A DNA stretch of 64,000 nucleotides, from NCBI RefSeq assembly GCF_014297285.1, contig NZ_JACOQI010000004.1, forward strand, positions 1 through 64,000, read 5' to 3'. Below are positions 25,217 to 34,220 of this stretch, one piece after another. Origin of the DNA: Dysosmobacter segnis (GTDB taxonomy: Bacteria > Bacillota > Clostridia > Oscillospirales > Oscillospiraceae). The notes beneath the pieces are model-generated. The model was not told where the DNA came from. It saw only the letters and a list, made by a program, of their open reading frames with translations, and searched no databases. Both the position numbers and the translations under genes were made by a program. Numbering within the stretch: the first letter of the stretch is position 1; the number at the start of each line of letters is the position of its first letter.

Positions 25217-25256
25217 TTGACATCTCGCACCAACTGTATATACTGTGTATGTACAG
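25217..25256 (+). promoter_or_regulatory. Promoter and overlapping operator of the GntR-ABC operon
   Basis: TTGACA (25217-25222) and TATACT (25239-25244) have a 16-bp spacer. The -10 lies inside an imperfect palindrome running from CTGTATATAC to GTATGTACAG (25234-25256), as expected for autorepression by a YtrA-type regulator. Confidence 0.65.
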
Positions 25257-25274
25257 TACGAACGGAGGACTTCC

Positions 25275-25652
25275 ATGGAACTCATTATCCGAAACAACAG
25301 CGGCCAGCCTATCTACGATCAGATCAGCGGGCAGATCAAGGCCCAGATCCTCTCCGGCGCTCTATCGCCGGGGGACGCGCTGCCCTCCATCCGTGGGCTG
25401 GCCAAGGACCTGAAAATATCCGTCATCACCACCAAGCGGGCCTATGACGAACTGGAGGCCCAAGGGCTGATCAACACCGTGGCCGGCAAGGGCTGCTTTG
25501 TGGCGGAGCCGGATCTGGCTCTGTTCCGGGAGCAATCGCTCCACCTGCTCGAGGACCATCTGGCCGCCGCCGCAGAGCTGGCGCGGACCTGCGGCCTTTC
25601 AGAGCCGGAATTGGCGGAGCTGCTGCGCCACAAGTGGGAGGGATCTCTATGA
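25275..25652 (+). CDS. YtrA-type GntR regulator
   Basis: This 125-residue protein has an N-terminal winged helix (IYDQISGQIKAQILSGALSPGDALPSIR, then KDLKISVITTKRAYDELE). Only a short helical tail follows, which is typical of the YtrA subfamily. These small repressors sit first in operons for ABC exporters and respond to cell-envelope stress or peptides. ATG 25275 follows GGAGG. Its stop codon overlaps the next start codon (ATGA), which indicates translational coupling. Confidence 0.92.
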   Translation: MELIIRNNSGQPIYDQISGQIKAQILSGALSPGDALPSIRGLAKDLKISVITTKRAYDELEAQGLINTVAGKGCFVAEPDLALFREQSLHLLEDHLAAAAELARTCGLSEPELAELLRHKWEGSL

Positions 25653-26503
25653 CAAACGCTATCGAATTGAACCATATCAGCAAATCCTTCGGAGAATTTT
25701 CTCTGAAGAACGTGACTCTCGCCATTCCCGCCGGGACCATCTGCGGTCTGGTGGGCGAGAACGGCGCGGGCAAATCCACCCTCATCCGCATTCTCATGGG
25801 CGCGCTGCGGCCGGACAGCGGCACCGCCGCCGCGCTGGGCGTGGACGTCTCCGCCCCGGAGTTTCTGAACGCCAAGGAGGACATCGGCGTGGTGCTGGAC
25901 GAGGGGTGCTTTCCTGAGACCCTCACCGCCCCGCAGGTGGGCCGCGTGATGGCCGCCACCTACCGCCGCTGGGAGCAGGATACCTTCGACGCCTATTGCC
26001 GCCGTTTCGCTCTGCCGGAGAAAACCGCCTTCAAGGACTATTCCCGGGGTATGAAAATGAAGCTCACCATCGCCGTTGCCCTCAGCCATCAGGCACAACT
26101 TCTGGTGTTGGACGAGGCCACCGCCGGACTGGACCCCATTGTCCGAGACGAGATCTTGGAGCTTTTCAATGAGTTTACCCGGGACGAGACCCACTCCGTC
26201 CTGATCTCCTCCCACATTCTCAGCGATTTGGAAAAGCTCTGCGACTACATCGCCTTTCTCCATCAGGGGCGGCTGCTGTTCTGCGAGGAAAAGGACGCCC
26301 TTCTGGAGCAATACGGCATCTTCAACGACACGGCGGAGCAAGCGGAGGCCCTCATGCCGGAAGCCATCGTGTCCATGGAAACCACGCCCTACGGCGGCGT
26401 CCGGGCGCTGGTGCGGCGGGACCTAGCCCCGGTGGGCTTCCAACTGGAAAAGCCCACCATTGAGGACATCATCCTCGCTCTGGTGAAAGGAGAAAAGCAA
26501 TGA
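25649..26503 (+). CDS. ABC exporter ATP-binding protein
   Basis: This 284-residue ATPase has Walker [10 protein letters not shown] (residues 38-46) and a signature replaced by YSRGMKMKL, as in many ABC-2 exporter ATPases. Walker B LLVLDEATAGLDP and the switch His (ISSHILSD) follow. It overlaps the GntR stop and, by ATGA, the permease start. The partner permease is ABC-2 type, resembling GntR-ABC modules that export peptides or respond to antimicrobials. Confidence 0.93.
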   Translation: MTNAIELNHISKSFGEFSLKNVTLAIPAGTICGLVGENGAGKSTLIRILMGALRPDSGTAAALGVDVSAPEFLNAKEDIGVVLDEGCFPETLTAPQVGRVMAATYRRWEQDTFDAYCRRFALPEKTAFKDYSRGMKMKLTIAVALSHQAQLLVLDEATAGLDPIVRDEILELFNEFTRDETHSVLISSHILSDLEKLCDYIAFLHQGRLLFCEEKDALLEQYGIFNDTAEQAEALMPEAIVSMETTPYGGVRALVRRDLAPVGFQLEKPTIEDIILALVKGEKQ

Positions 26504-27111
26504 AAGCACTGCTGCTGAAAGACTGGTATGTTCTGCGGAAGCAGGCCTGGGCCTATCTCATCATCGTTCTGGTCTGGGGCGCTATCCCCAGCGAAGTACT
26601 GAATCTTCTGGCTGTGGTCTACGGGGCCATGATCCCCTATACCGCCATGGCCTATGACCAGCGGAGCCACTGGGACAGGTTTGCCCGGATGCTCCCCTAT
26701 TCGGACCGGACTGTGGTGCTTAGCCGGTATGCGCTTGGCTGGGTCTCCCTTTTGATTGGTACCGCCGCTGTAACGCTCTGTCAGGGGATTGTTTCCTGCC
26801 TGCCTGTTCGGACAGAAGCCGCAGCCGGCCTCTCCCCCGCTCTGATCTACACGGCGCTGTGTGTGGGAACGATCCTGCTGAGCATCAACGTCCCCCTCAC
26901 GCTGCGCTTCGGCTCCGAAAAGGCCCGGATGGTCTCCGTCCTCATCACATTCCTTGTCTTTGCTTCCGTGGGTTTTCTCAAAGGTCTGGACGCCGGAAGT
27001 CCTGCCGGGGCGGCAGCTTTCCCGGCGCTGCTGCTTCCGGCGGCGCTGACCATCATCGCCACCGCCGTCTCCATCCCCCTGTCCCTGAAATTCTATCGGG
27101 AAAACCGATGA
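26500..27111 (+). CDS. ABC-2 type permease
   Basis: This 203-residue protein has about six membrane helices, starting right after a short KALLLKDWYVLRKQ segment typical of ABC2-family permeases. It contains DQRSHWDRFARMLPYSDRTVVLSRY, a conserved coupling region of the PmtB/YtrC-like group. It would pair as a dimer with the upstream ATPase. Substrate is unknown. A strong terminator follows. Confidence 0.85.
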   Translation: MKALLLKDWYVLRKQAWAYLIIVLVWGAIPSEVLNLLAVVYGAMIPYTAMAYDQRSHWDRFARMLPYSDRTVVLSRYALGWVSLLIGTAAVTLCQGIVSCLPVRTEAAAGLSPALIYTALCVGTILLSINVPLTLRFGSEKARMVSVLITFLVFASVGFLKGLDAGSPAGAAAFPALLLPAALTIIATAVSIPLSLKFYRENR

Positions 27112-27120
27112 AAATACGTC

Positions 27121-27154
27121 AAAAAAGCCGTCCGGCTCCGCCGGACGGCTTTTT
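27121..27154. terminator. Bidirectional terminator between ABC operon and recD2
   Basis: AAAAAAGCCGTCCGGC/GCCGGACGGCTTTTT with a 3-nt loop lies between convergent genes. Confidence 0.88.
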
Positions 27155-27164
27155 CTTATCCATT

Positions 27165-29378
27165 TTATTCGCTGGCATCCCCGGCGTGGCACAGCCGCCA
27201 TTTCAAGCCGGAGTAGCGTTTCTGCTGCCGGTCATTGGCCGCCATAGAGCGGATGGCCGCGTCATCGCCCACGATGACCAGCAGCTCTCTGGCCCGGGTC
27301 AGCGCCGTATACAGCACCCCCCGCACCATGAGACTGGGTGCCGAGGGCAGGGCCGCCAGCACCACGCAGCGGTACTCGCTGCCCTGAGCCTTGTGGACCG
27401 TCTGGGCATAGGCCAGGTCAATCTCGCTGAGCATTTCCACGCTGTAAGGCGCTTTCCGGCCGTCAAAGTCCAGCGCCAGCCACTCGCCCCCGGCGTCGAT
27501 CTCCGCGATGCGGCCTACGTCGCCGTTGAACATTCCGGTACCCACGGTGCCGTCATCCTTCTGCCAGACCACATCGTAATCATTCCGGGTCTGCATGATC
27601 CGGTCCCCTACCCGGAATACCCGCTCCCCCCACAGGATCTCCCGCTTGCCGGGTGTCCGGGGGTTCAGCGCCTCCTGCAAGAGCCGGTTCAGGTTGATGG
27701 TGCCGCAGGGCCCCTTCCGGGTGGGCGTCAGCACCTGGATCTGCTCCGCCGGGATGTGCATATTGTCCGGCAGGCGGGTCTTGCACAGCTCCAGCACCGT
27801 CGCCACCGCCCGCTGGGCGTCCCGACGGCAGAGGAAGAAGAAATCCCCCTGATTCCCCTTCAGGTCCGGGCTTTCGCCCAGATTGACCCGGTGGGCGTTG
27901 CGGATGATGGCGGACTGCTCCGCCTGCCGGAACACCTCCCGGAGAAACACAGTCTCGATCTTCTTGCTGCGGATCAGGTCGGAAAACACATTTCCCGCCC
28001 CCACGGAGGGCAACTGGTCCGCATCGCCCACCAGCACCAGCCGGGTGCCGGGGCGCAGCGCCCGCAGCAGTGCGGAGAACAGGGACACGTCCACCATGCT
28101 CATCTCGTCCACAATGACGGCCTCGGCCTCCAGCGGCTCCTTTTCCGTTTTCTGGAAGGTCACCTGATGAGCCGCCTCATTCCATGTCATCCCCAGCAGC
28201 CGGTGAACCGTCTGAGCCTCCATGCCCGTCAGCTCGCTCATGCGCTTCGCCGCACGGCCCGTGGGGGCCGCCAGCACGATGTTCAGCCCCATTTTCTGAA
28301 ACAGGGCCACGATGCCCCGGACGGTGGTGGTCTTGCCGGTGCCGGGACCGCCGGTCAGCAGGATGACGCCAACCTTCGCCGCCAGCTCTACCGCCTGCCG
28401 CTGCAAGGGGGCGTAGGTAATGCCCTGTTCCTTCTCGATTTCCGCCACGGTCCGATCCGCGAACCGGCCCTCGTCGGCGTCCATTTCCAGCAGCGCCAGC
28501 AGGCGTGTACAGGCGGAGGTCTCCGCCTCCCACAGTCGCCGCAGGTACACCGCCTCCACATTGGCGATTCTCTGGACCACCACGGCGTGATGCTCCGCCA
28601 GGGCGTCCAGTGCCGCTTCCACCTGCTCGATCCCGCAGCCCAACAGCTGGCAGGTGGCGGCAAGCAGCTTGTCCTTCGGCAAAAACACATGGCCGTTATT
28701 CTCGTTATAGGTCAGTTCAAAAGTGAGGGCCGCCTCAAGGCGCTCCGTGCAGTCCTCTGCAAATCCCATGGACAGCGCCATGGTGTCCGTCACGGAAAAA
28801 TCCACGCCGCATACATCGTCTGACAGCAGATAGGGATTTTTCTCCACCACCCGGATGGCCCCGTCCCCATACTGCTGCCGCAGCCGGATGGCCAGCACCG
28901 GCGGCAGCTGATACCGGGATAGAAATTCCATCAGCCGCCGCAAGCCCATGTGCTGACGGAACAGCTCTCCGATCTCCATGGCCTTTTTCGCGGTAATGCC
29001 CCGGATCTCCTGAAGCCGCTCCGGCTCTGCCTCTAAAATATCCAGGGTCTCCAGGCCGAACCGGTCCACGATCCGCCGGGCGGTGGTGGGTCCCACGCCC
29101 TTGCAGACGCCGGAGGACAGGTAGGCGAAGATATCCTCTTCCTCCTCCGGCAGCGTCCGCTCCAGCTCCTGCGCCTTCAGCTGCTCGCCGTGCTGGGGAT
29201 GGACCTCCCAGGTACCGGTAATGGTCAGATGCTCTCCCGGCGCCACACAGGGGATACATCCCACCACAGTAACGACCTCCCCCTCCTCGGTGAGGAGACG
29301 GAGGACCGTATATCCGTTTTCGGCGTTCTGAAAAATAACGCTATGTACTGTACCCTCCCGGCAGATCAGTTCTTCCAT
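27165..29378 (-). CDS. recD2: RecD2-type 5'-3' DNA helicase
   Basis: This 737-residue SF1B helicase acts in DNA repair independently of RecBC. The N-terminal OB-like and helix-hairpin-helix repeats (GVGPTTARRIVDRFG, LQEIRGITAKKAMEIG) precede Walker A LTGGPGTGKTTT, motif Ia AAPTGRAAKRM, motif II VIVDEMSMVD, and the C-terminal motif V/VI region TVHKAQGSEY and YTALTRA. It is the last gene of the yqfC-yqfD-phoH-ybeY run, 66 nt after the previous small ORF, so it is probably read with them. Confidence 0.94.
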   Translation of the reverse strand: MEELICREGTVHSVIFQNAENGYTVLRLLTEEGEVVTVVGCIPCVAPGEHLTITGTWEVHPQHGEQLKAQELERTLPEEEEDIFAYLSSGVCKGVGPTTARRIVDRFGLETLDILEAEPERLQEIRGITAKKAMEIGELFRQHMGLRRLMEFLSRYQLPPVLAIRLRQQYGDGAIRVVEKNPYLLSDDVCGVDFSVTDTMALSMGFAEDCTERLEAALTFELTYNENNGHVFLPKDKLLAATCQLLGCGIEQVEAALDALAEHHAVVVQRIANVEAVYLRRLWEAETSACTRLLALLEMDADEGRFADRTVAEIEKEQGITYAPLQRQAVELAAKVGVILLTGGPGTGKTTTVRGIVALFQKMGLNIVLAAPTGRAAKRMSELTGMEAQTVHRLLGMTWNEAAHQVTFQKTEKEPLEAEAVIVDEMSMVDVSLFSALLRALRPGTRLVLVGDADQLPSVGAGNVFSDLIRSKKIETVFLREVFRQAEQSAIIRNAHRVNLGESPDLKGNQGDFFFLCRRDAQRAVATVLELCKTRLPDNMHIPAEQIQVLTPTRKGPCGTINLNRLLQEALNPRTPGKREILWGERVFRVGDRIMQTRNDYDVVWQKDDGTVGTGMFNGDVGRIAEIDAGGEWLALDFDGRKAPYSVEMLSEIDLAYAQTVHKAQGSEYRCVVLAALPSAPSLMVRGVLYTALTRARELLVIVGDDAAIRSMAANDRQQKRYSGLKWRLCHAGDASE

Positions 29379-29444
29379 GACTTCCTCTCTTTAACGTGCC
29401 GGTGCAGCGCAGTCCTTCTTACACAAGGTCCCTGACCGGCATTT

Positions 29445-29783
29445 TTATCTCTTGTCTCCGGCGTCCAGCCGGAAGTCCGCCCCGTCCACCACGGCGGCGT
29501 TGTCCTCCCGCTCCGCCAGATAGTCGGCAAGTCCCCTGGCCTCCGCCGTCAGGCCGCAGTCGGCAATGACGATCCGTGCACCCGGCAGACTGCTCCGCAC
29601 CCGGCGCAGCTCCCGGACATCGTGCTCCAAGGCTAACGCCTCACCCCGCACAGGCAGTACCAGCAAAAGCCCCGGGATCGTGGGCCGCCCTGCGTGGAGC
29701 ACCGCTCCTGCCAGCAGCCACACCACCGTGGTCATCCCCACGGCGGAGAAAAAGGCGATCACGCCGTCCCGAAATACGTTCAT
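29445..29783 (-). CDS. Small protein with one N-terminal membrane helix, unknown function
   Basis: I do not recognise this 112-residue protein. Residues about 8-30 form a membrane helix (IAFFSAVGMTTVVWLLAGAVLHA). The rest alternates hydrophobic strands and charged helices (GLLLVLPVRGEALALEHDVRELRRV, ARIVIADCGLTAEARGLADYL), suggesting a small alpha/beta domain on one face of the membrane. RBS GAGGTGAT precedes the ATG. It sits between the 106-residue protein and recD2. Confidence 0.7.
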   Translation of the reverse strand: MNVFRDGVIAFFSAVGMTTVVWLLAGAVLHAGRPTIPGLLLVLPVRGEALALEHDVRELRRVRSSLPGARIVIADCGLTAEARGLADYLAEREDNAAVVDGADFRLDAGDKR

Positions 29784-29833
29784 CCCATCACCTCAGGACA
29801 GTATATGGCCAGATCTCCGCCTGTGTGACACAC

Positions 29834-30154
29834 TCAATCTATATCGCGGGCCGTATCCAGCTTCGCCGCCACAGTATCCAGCTTGATCTCCGCGACTTCC
29901 TGCCGTCCCTTCACTGTTTCCAATTCTGTTTTGACCTCTTGGAGGGTCTTGGACACCGCTTTCAGCGTTTCCTCCATTCGATCCAGCTTGTCCTTCAGAC
30001 AGACGGCTCCCGCCAAAACGGCTCCCACCGCCAGCAGCCCCAGCAAAAATGGTGCGACATCTCCCCCACCGCCGCTGAACATCCCTGCCAACAGTATCGC
30101 CGGCACACAGGCAAGTAAAGCGAACCCAACCGTATATAACGCAAATTTTCCCAT
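29834..30154 (-). CDS. Small membrane protein with coiled-coil tail, unknown function
   Basis: This 106-residue protein has two hydrophobic helices (about residues 4-24 and 31-53) joined by a Gly-rich turn (GMFSGGGGD). A charged heptad-like helix from KDKLDRMEETLKAV to the end is probably coiled coil. ATG 30154 follows GGGAGGAC and lies one nt past the ybeY stop codon, so it is translationally coupled to ybeY. The longer frame to 30247 lies inside ybeY and is rejected. Confidence 0.72.
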   Translation of the reverse strand: MGKFALYTVGFALLACVPAILLAGMFSGGGGDVAPFLLGLLAVGAVLAGAVCLKDKLDRMEETLKAVSKTLQEVKTELETVKGRQEVAEIKLDTVAAKLDTARDID

Positions 30155-30155
30155 A

Positions 30156-30653
30156 TCAGTCCTCCCGGGTGATCCCCAGTTCCGCCAGAATGGCTTCCTC
30201 TCTCCCCCGCATCTGCTTTTTCTGGGGGCCCTCGTCCAGATGGTCATACCCCAGCAGGTGCAGCACGGAGTGCACCACCAGATAGGCCAGCTCCCGGCGG
30301 TTGGAATGGCCGTACTCCTTGGCCTGCGCCGCCACGTGCTCCATGGAGATCACCATGTCCCCCAAGGGCACCAGTCCGGTGCCGGGGTCGGCGTCCTCCC
30401 CGTCGGGCAGCTCGCCGGGCTGCAGGTCAAACTCCGGGAAACTGAGCACATCCGTGGCCCGGTCTACCTCCCGCATATCCAGATTGATCTGATGGATATT
30501 CGTGTCATTGGTCAGCAGCACGTCCACCTCGCAGGGGAAGTCCACTCCCTCCGCCGCCAGAGCGGTGCGGATGACCTTGCGGATAAAGGCCCGCTGGCCC
30601 TCATTCACCTCCGGCACGTCGGCGGTGATGGGAATATAGTGCCGTTTTGCCAT
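30156..30653 (-). CDS. ybeY: Endoribonuclease YbeY
   Basis: This 165-residue single-strand endoribonuclease acts in 16S rRNA 3'-end maturation and ribosome quality control. The zinc-binding H-x3-H-x5-H motif appears as HSVLHLLGYDH, preceded by the conserved block with ATDVLSFP and LGDMVIS. Its start overlaps the phoH stop by one base (TAATG), the usual phoH-ybeY coupling. Confidence 0.95.
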   Translation of the reverse strand: MAKRHYIPITADVPEVNEGQRAFIRKVIRTALAAEGVDFPCEVDVLLTNDTNIHQINLDMREVDRATDVLSFPEFDLQPGELPDGEDADPGTGLVPLGDMVISMEHVAAQAKEYGHSNRRELAYLVVHSVLHLLGYDHLDEGPQKKQMRGREEAILAELGITRED

Positions 30654-31627
30654 TACTTCTTCCCCTTTCCGCCGTTTTTGGCAGTTTCGTATTCTTCATA
30701 GGCCTTCACGATCCGCTGGACCATCACATGACGCACCACGTCGGCGTTGGTCAGCTCGCAGATACCGATGCCCTCCACCTTTTTCAGCACCCGCATGGCC
30801 TCCCGCAGACCGGAGGGCTTGCCATCGGGCAGGTCGATCTGGGTCACGTCGCCGGTAATGACGATCTTGGAACCGAAGCCCAGACGGGTCAGGAACATTT
30901 TCATTTGCTCCCGGCTGGTGTTCTGGGCCTCGTCCAGAATGATGAAGCTGTCATCCAGCGTCCGGCCGCGCATATAGGCCAGTGGCGCCACCTCAATGTT
31001 GCCCCGCTCCAGATACTTCTGGTAGGTCTCCGCCCCCAGCATATCAAACAGGGCGTCATACAGTGGCCGCAGGTACGGGTCCACCTTGCTTTGCAGATCG
31101 CCGGGCAGGAAGCCCAGCCGCTCGCCGGCCTCCACCGCGGGGCGGGTGAGGATGATGCGGTTCACCTGCTTTTCCCGGAAGGCCTGCACTGCCGCCGCCA
31201 CCGCCAGATACGTTTTGCCGGTACCGGCGGGGCCTACGCCGATGGTAACGGTATTTTTCAGCACCGACGCGATATATTCCTTCTGGCCCAGCGTTTTCGG
31301 CTTCACCGGGCGGCCCTTGGCGGAGATGCACAGCACATCCCCCGCCAACTCGCTGATCTGCTCCTCTTTGCCGGTGCGGACCATGTCGATGATATAGCGG
31401 ACGTTCTGCTCCCCCAGTGCCTCCCCCCGGGAGGACAGGGTCAGCATGGCCTGCACCGCTTTGGCGGCGTGCATCACGTCCTCCGCCTCGCCGCTGATCC
31501 GCAGCTCGCCGTCCCGGTTGGTCACCGTCACATTAAATTCCTTTTCCAGCAGGCGGATGTTCTCGTCAAAGGAGCCGAAAATATTGACTGCCTGCTCCAT
31601 CCGCTCAATGCTGATCCTCTGTTCCAT
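30653..31627 (-). CDS. phoH: PhoH-family ATPase
   Basis: This 324-residue protein has an N-terminal KH-like/RNA-binding region and a PhoH P-loop ATPase domain. Walker A is GPAGTGKTYLA, Walker B FIILDEAQNT, and sensor residues lie in GDVTQIDLP. PhoH proteins accompany YbeY and act in RNA metabolism. Start 31627 follows TAGGAGTG, and the extension to 31669 lacks an RBS. It lies 16 nt after yqfD. Confidence 0.94.
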   Translation of the reverse strand: MEQRISIERMEQAVNIFGSFDENIRLLEKEFNVTVTNRDGELRISGEAEDVMHAAKAVQAMLTLSSRGEALGEQNVRYIIDMVRTGKEEQISELAGDVLCISAKGRPVKPKTLGQKEYIASVLKNTVTIGVGPAGTGKTYLAVAAAVQAFREKQVNRIILTRPAVEAGERLGFLPGDLQSKVDPYLRPLYDALFDMLGAETYQKYLERGNIEVAPLAYMRGRTLDDSFIILDEAQNTSREQMKMFLTRLGFGSKIVITGDVTQIDLPDGKPSGLREAMRVLKKVEGIGICELTNADVVRHVMVQRIVKAYEEYETAKNGGKGKK

Positions 31628-31643
31628 GCCATCACTCCTAAAG

Positions 31644-32852
31644 TTATCCGGACGCGCCGTCCGGTTCATTTGCTGTATAAATAGGGGCCTGCGTCCCGAG
31701 TTCCTCCCGGCACTCCGCCGTCAGCGTCACCGTCAGGACATCCCCCCGGAGCCGGGAGGCCACCTGACTGGCCGTTACCTCGCCGTATGGGTCCACAAGG
31801 CTGTGGAGATACGCTTCCAGCGCCGCCCCCGTCTCCTTCTGCCGCCGGGCCTGCGTGACCGTCACCGGCTCCGTTTCGTAAAACCGGACAATCTCCGTCT
31901 CCCAAATGATCGGAAGCGGGATCCCGCACACCCGAACCGGCGTTCTCTCGGTTATTTTATCACACTGGCCGCTGTCAATGCTACTGTTTGCAAAGAATTT
32001 TATCCGGCGGCTGCCGAAAATCACGGAATGGAGCCGCTTTTCCCGTCCGGTATACCGTTTTTCTGCCCCGGTGAGGGGCACGTTGGCTGTCAGGGTGTAC
32101 CACGTCCGCCCTTCCACGGACCCAAGTCCCGCTGTGAACCGGGTACCGAAGGTCCCTGTGTCCTCCACGCCGGAGATCAAGAGCTGCCCCTCCGTCACCG
32201 ACATTCCCTTCAGCACCTGAGGGACGCCCCCCAGTGCCTGCACCCGCAGCACCAGCCCGTCCCGCCGGGCCACCAGATTGCACGGTTTCTTCCGGTCCAG
32301 CGGCTTCGGGGCCGTCCGCCGCTCCCGGACTTCCACATTGGCTCGACAGCCGGACACGTTCACCGCCACCCAGCTCAGCTCTGGAATTTCCAGCAGCACA
32401 TGATTGCGGATGTCCTCCCCATTCAGGGCGAAGCCGAAGCACCCCCGGTGAACGCCGTTGTTCTCCAGGGATCGCAGGATCACCTCCCGCGGTACCGTCT
32501 CGTTTCCAGCGATCTGAATATCCCACACAAAGAAGGACCCGATCAGCACCGCCGCTCCACACGCCGCGATGCCTACCGCCAAGGCCTGACGATGCCGCAG
32601 CTTTGCCAGCGTGTAGGGCGCGCCCTCCCGCCGCACGATTTCGATCGTGCAGTCCAGCTTTTCCGCCGCGCGGCTGAGGACGCGGTGATCCCCCCGGCTC
32701 ATGCGGCAGGTAAAGGTCTCCGTCCCCTCCCATTCCAGATCCCAGAAGGCCAGCTTCCGGGCGGAGCACAGATTCAGTACCCGTTCCGGGTAGGGACACG
32801 TCACCCGGAGCCACACCTGTCCCCGGACCCTGTTGATAAGCTCCTTCAGCAT
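31644..32852 (-). CDS. yqfD: Sporulation protein YqfD
   Basis: This 402-residue protein has one membrane helix (about residues 90-112, GIAACGAAVLIGSFFVWDIQI) followed by a POTRA-like/FtsQ-like extracytoplasmic region with the family motif IQIAGNETVPREVIL. In sporulators YqfD is mother-cell (sigma-E) expressed and needed for efficient sporulation. Its ATG lies inside the last codons of yqfC, so the two are coupled. The yqfC-yqfD-phoH-ybeY order is conserved in spore formers. Confidence 0.9.
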   Translation of the reverse strand: MLKELINRVRGQVWLRVTCPYPERVLNLCSARKLAFWDLEWEGTETFTCRMSRGDHRVLSRAAEKLDCTIEIVRREGAPYTLAKLRHRQALAVGIAACGAAVLIGSFFVWDIQIAGNETVPREVILRSLENNGVHRGCFGFALNGEDIRNHVLLEIPELSWVAVNVSGCRANVEVRERRTAPKPLDRKKPCNLVARRDGLVLRVQALGGVPQVLKGMSVTEGQLLISGVEDTGTFGTRFTAGLGSVEGRTWYTLTANVPLTGAEKRYTGREKRLHSVIFGSRRIKFFANSSIDSGQCDKITERTPVRVCGIPLPIIWETEIVRFYETEPVTVTQARRQKETGAALEAYLHSLVDPYGEVTASQVASRLRGDVLTVTLTAECREELGTQAPIYTANEPDGASG

Positions 32853-33139
32853 GACACCCACTCCACGCCGTTGATTTTCCCGCCGATCCGCAGTTCTTCT
32901 CCCGTCATGGCCACCAGCGTCAGCCGTTCTCCTCGAATTCGCAGAACGCCGAAGCCTGTGTTGGCGTCGATTTGCGTATCGCTGTAAGCCAGCAGGCCCG
33001 TGTGGCGTTCCAGATATAGCTGCCGGTTCCCGATCAGCTCCAATCGGGGCAGGCCCGCCACCACATCCACCGGCAGGTCAAACAGCTCCGCCACGCCGCC
33101 CAGAATACCGCCCTGCTCCCGGTCCCGTTTTTTCTCCAT
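32846..33139 (-). CDS. yqfC: YabP/YqfC-family sporulation protein
   Basis: This 97-residue protein matches the YabP/YqfC fold, which binds membranes during sporulation: VVAGLPRLELIGNRQLYLERHTGLLAY and ISGEEL-like MTGEELRIGGKINGVEW. It overlaps yqfD. GAGGTGAGAG precedes the ATG. Its promoter would be in the 100-bp gap before the divergent ylbJ-like gene, but I cannot place sigma-E boxes with confidence. Confidence 0.88.
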   Translation of the reverse strand: MEKKRDREQGGILGGVAELFDLPVDVVAGLPRLELIGNRQLYLERHTGLLAYSDTQIDANTGFGVLRIRGERLTLVAMTGEELRIGGKINGVEWVSC

Positions 33140-33239
33140 GCTCTCACCTCACCGAACTCTATGCGGAAATTCCCCCCGGCTTGCCTGTCCCGCCGTATGA
33201 ACCGCCCCCGCCCCGCATAGGGTATAGCGGGTGATGCGT

Positions 33240-34151
33240 ATGAAACGGCGGATACGGACGGATGTGTGTCTGATCCTGTGCGGGATCTTGGTCTGGTTTC
33301 TGGCGGACGCCAGACAGCTGCGGCTCGAGGCAGCCAAGGCCCTGACCCTCTGCGCCGGGACGGTGATCCCCGCCCTGTTCCCCTTCATGGTCGTCACCGG
33401 TCTGCTGGTGCGGCTGGGCTTCGGACAATGGCTGGCGCCCGATATGGCTGGCCTGATGGCGTCCCTGTTCCGCTTGCCCGGCTGCGCCGGGTCCGCGCTG
33501 CTGCTGGGGCTGGTAGGAGGCTATCCCATCGGCGCCCGCACGGCGGCGGAACTGTACGCCTCCGGGGACCTGACCCGGCAGGAGGCGGAGCGGCTCCTGA
33601 CCTTCTGCAACAACTCCAACCCCGTGTTCCTCATCAGCGTGCTGGGCGTGGGGGTATTCGGCAGCGTCCGGGCGGGCCTGTGGCTCTGGCTGATCCACGT
33701 CTGCGCCGCCCTCCTCACCGGGCTGCTGTTCCGGGGACTGGGCCGGGGACGGAAAACCGTTCCTCCCGCCATTTCCTTTCAGGCCCCCTCTCTGCCAGCG
33801 GCCTTTGTGTCATCCGTCCGGGACAGCGCCGGGACCATGCTCTCCGTCTGCGCCTTCGTCACGTTCTTCTATGTGCTGATCTCGCCCCTGACGGCCCTCC
33901 CCGGCCCATGGGCGGCCCTGGCTGTTGGCTGCGGGGAGCTGTTCTCCCTGACGCCCCTCCTGCCCTGTGACCGCACCGGTTTCCTGCTGGCCGCCGGGTG
34001 CGCCGGATGGGGCGGGCTGTCCGTTCTCTGCCAGACCGCCGCCCTTCTGGACGGCACGGACCTCCCTCTCGCCCCCTGTCTGCTGGGCAAGTTGACCCAC
34101 GGCCTGCTGTCCGCGCTGCTGGCCGCCCTCGTCTCCCTTTGGCTGTTCTGA
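33240..34151 (+). CDS. YlbJ-like sporulation membrane protein
   Basis: This 303-residue protein has about eight membrane segments and two nucleoside-recognition (Gate) domains (ALFPFMVVTGLLVRLG, LGLVGGYPIGARTAAELY, FCNNSNPVF), as in YlbJ and SpoIVA-era spore maturation proteins. Three in-frame starts exist (GTG 33231, ATG 33234, ATG 33240). The last has GGGTGAT 6 nt upstream and is used. It is divergent from yqfC. Note that YlbJ itself is usually longer. Confidence 0.8.
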   Translation: MKRRIRTDVCLILCGILVWFLADARQLRLEAAKALTLCAGTVIPALFPFMVVTGLLVRLGFGQWLAPDMAGLMASLFRLPGCAGSALLLGLVGGYPIGARTAAELYASGDLTRQEAERLLTFCNNSNPVFLISVLGVGVFGSVRAGLWLWLIHVCAALLTGLLFRGLGRGRKTVPPAISFQAPSLPAAFVSSVRDSAGTMLSVCAFVTFFYVLISPLTALPGPWAALAVGCGELFSLTPLLPCDRTGFLLAAGCAGWGGLSVLCQTAALLDGTDLPLAPCLLGKLTHGLLSALLAALVSLWLF

Positions 34152-34189
34152 CAATTTTCAACAGGTCTCGCGGGCAAAACGCGGCAAAA

Positions 34190-34220
34190 CGGGGCGTCGG
34201 TTTGGAAAACCGACGCCCCG
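34190..34220 (+). terminator. Terminator of the ylbJ-like gene
   Basis: CGGGGCGTCGGTTT/AAACCGACGCCCCG is a perfect stem with a 3-nt loop but weak T-run. The gap 34152-34584 (433 bp) holds this hairpin, a possible 29-codon ORF at 34243-34332 behind GGAGAGGT, and a small GCACG/CGTGC hairpin shared with the 47.5 kb region. Confidence 0.6.
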
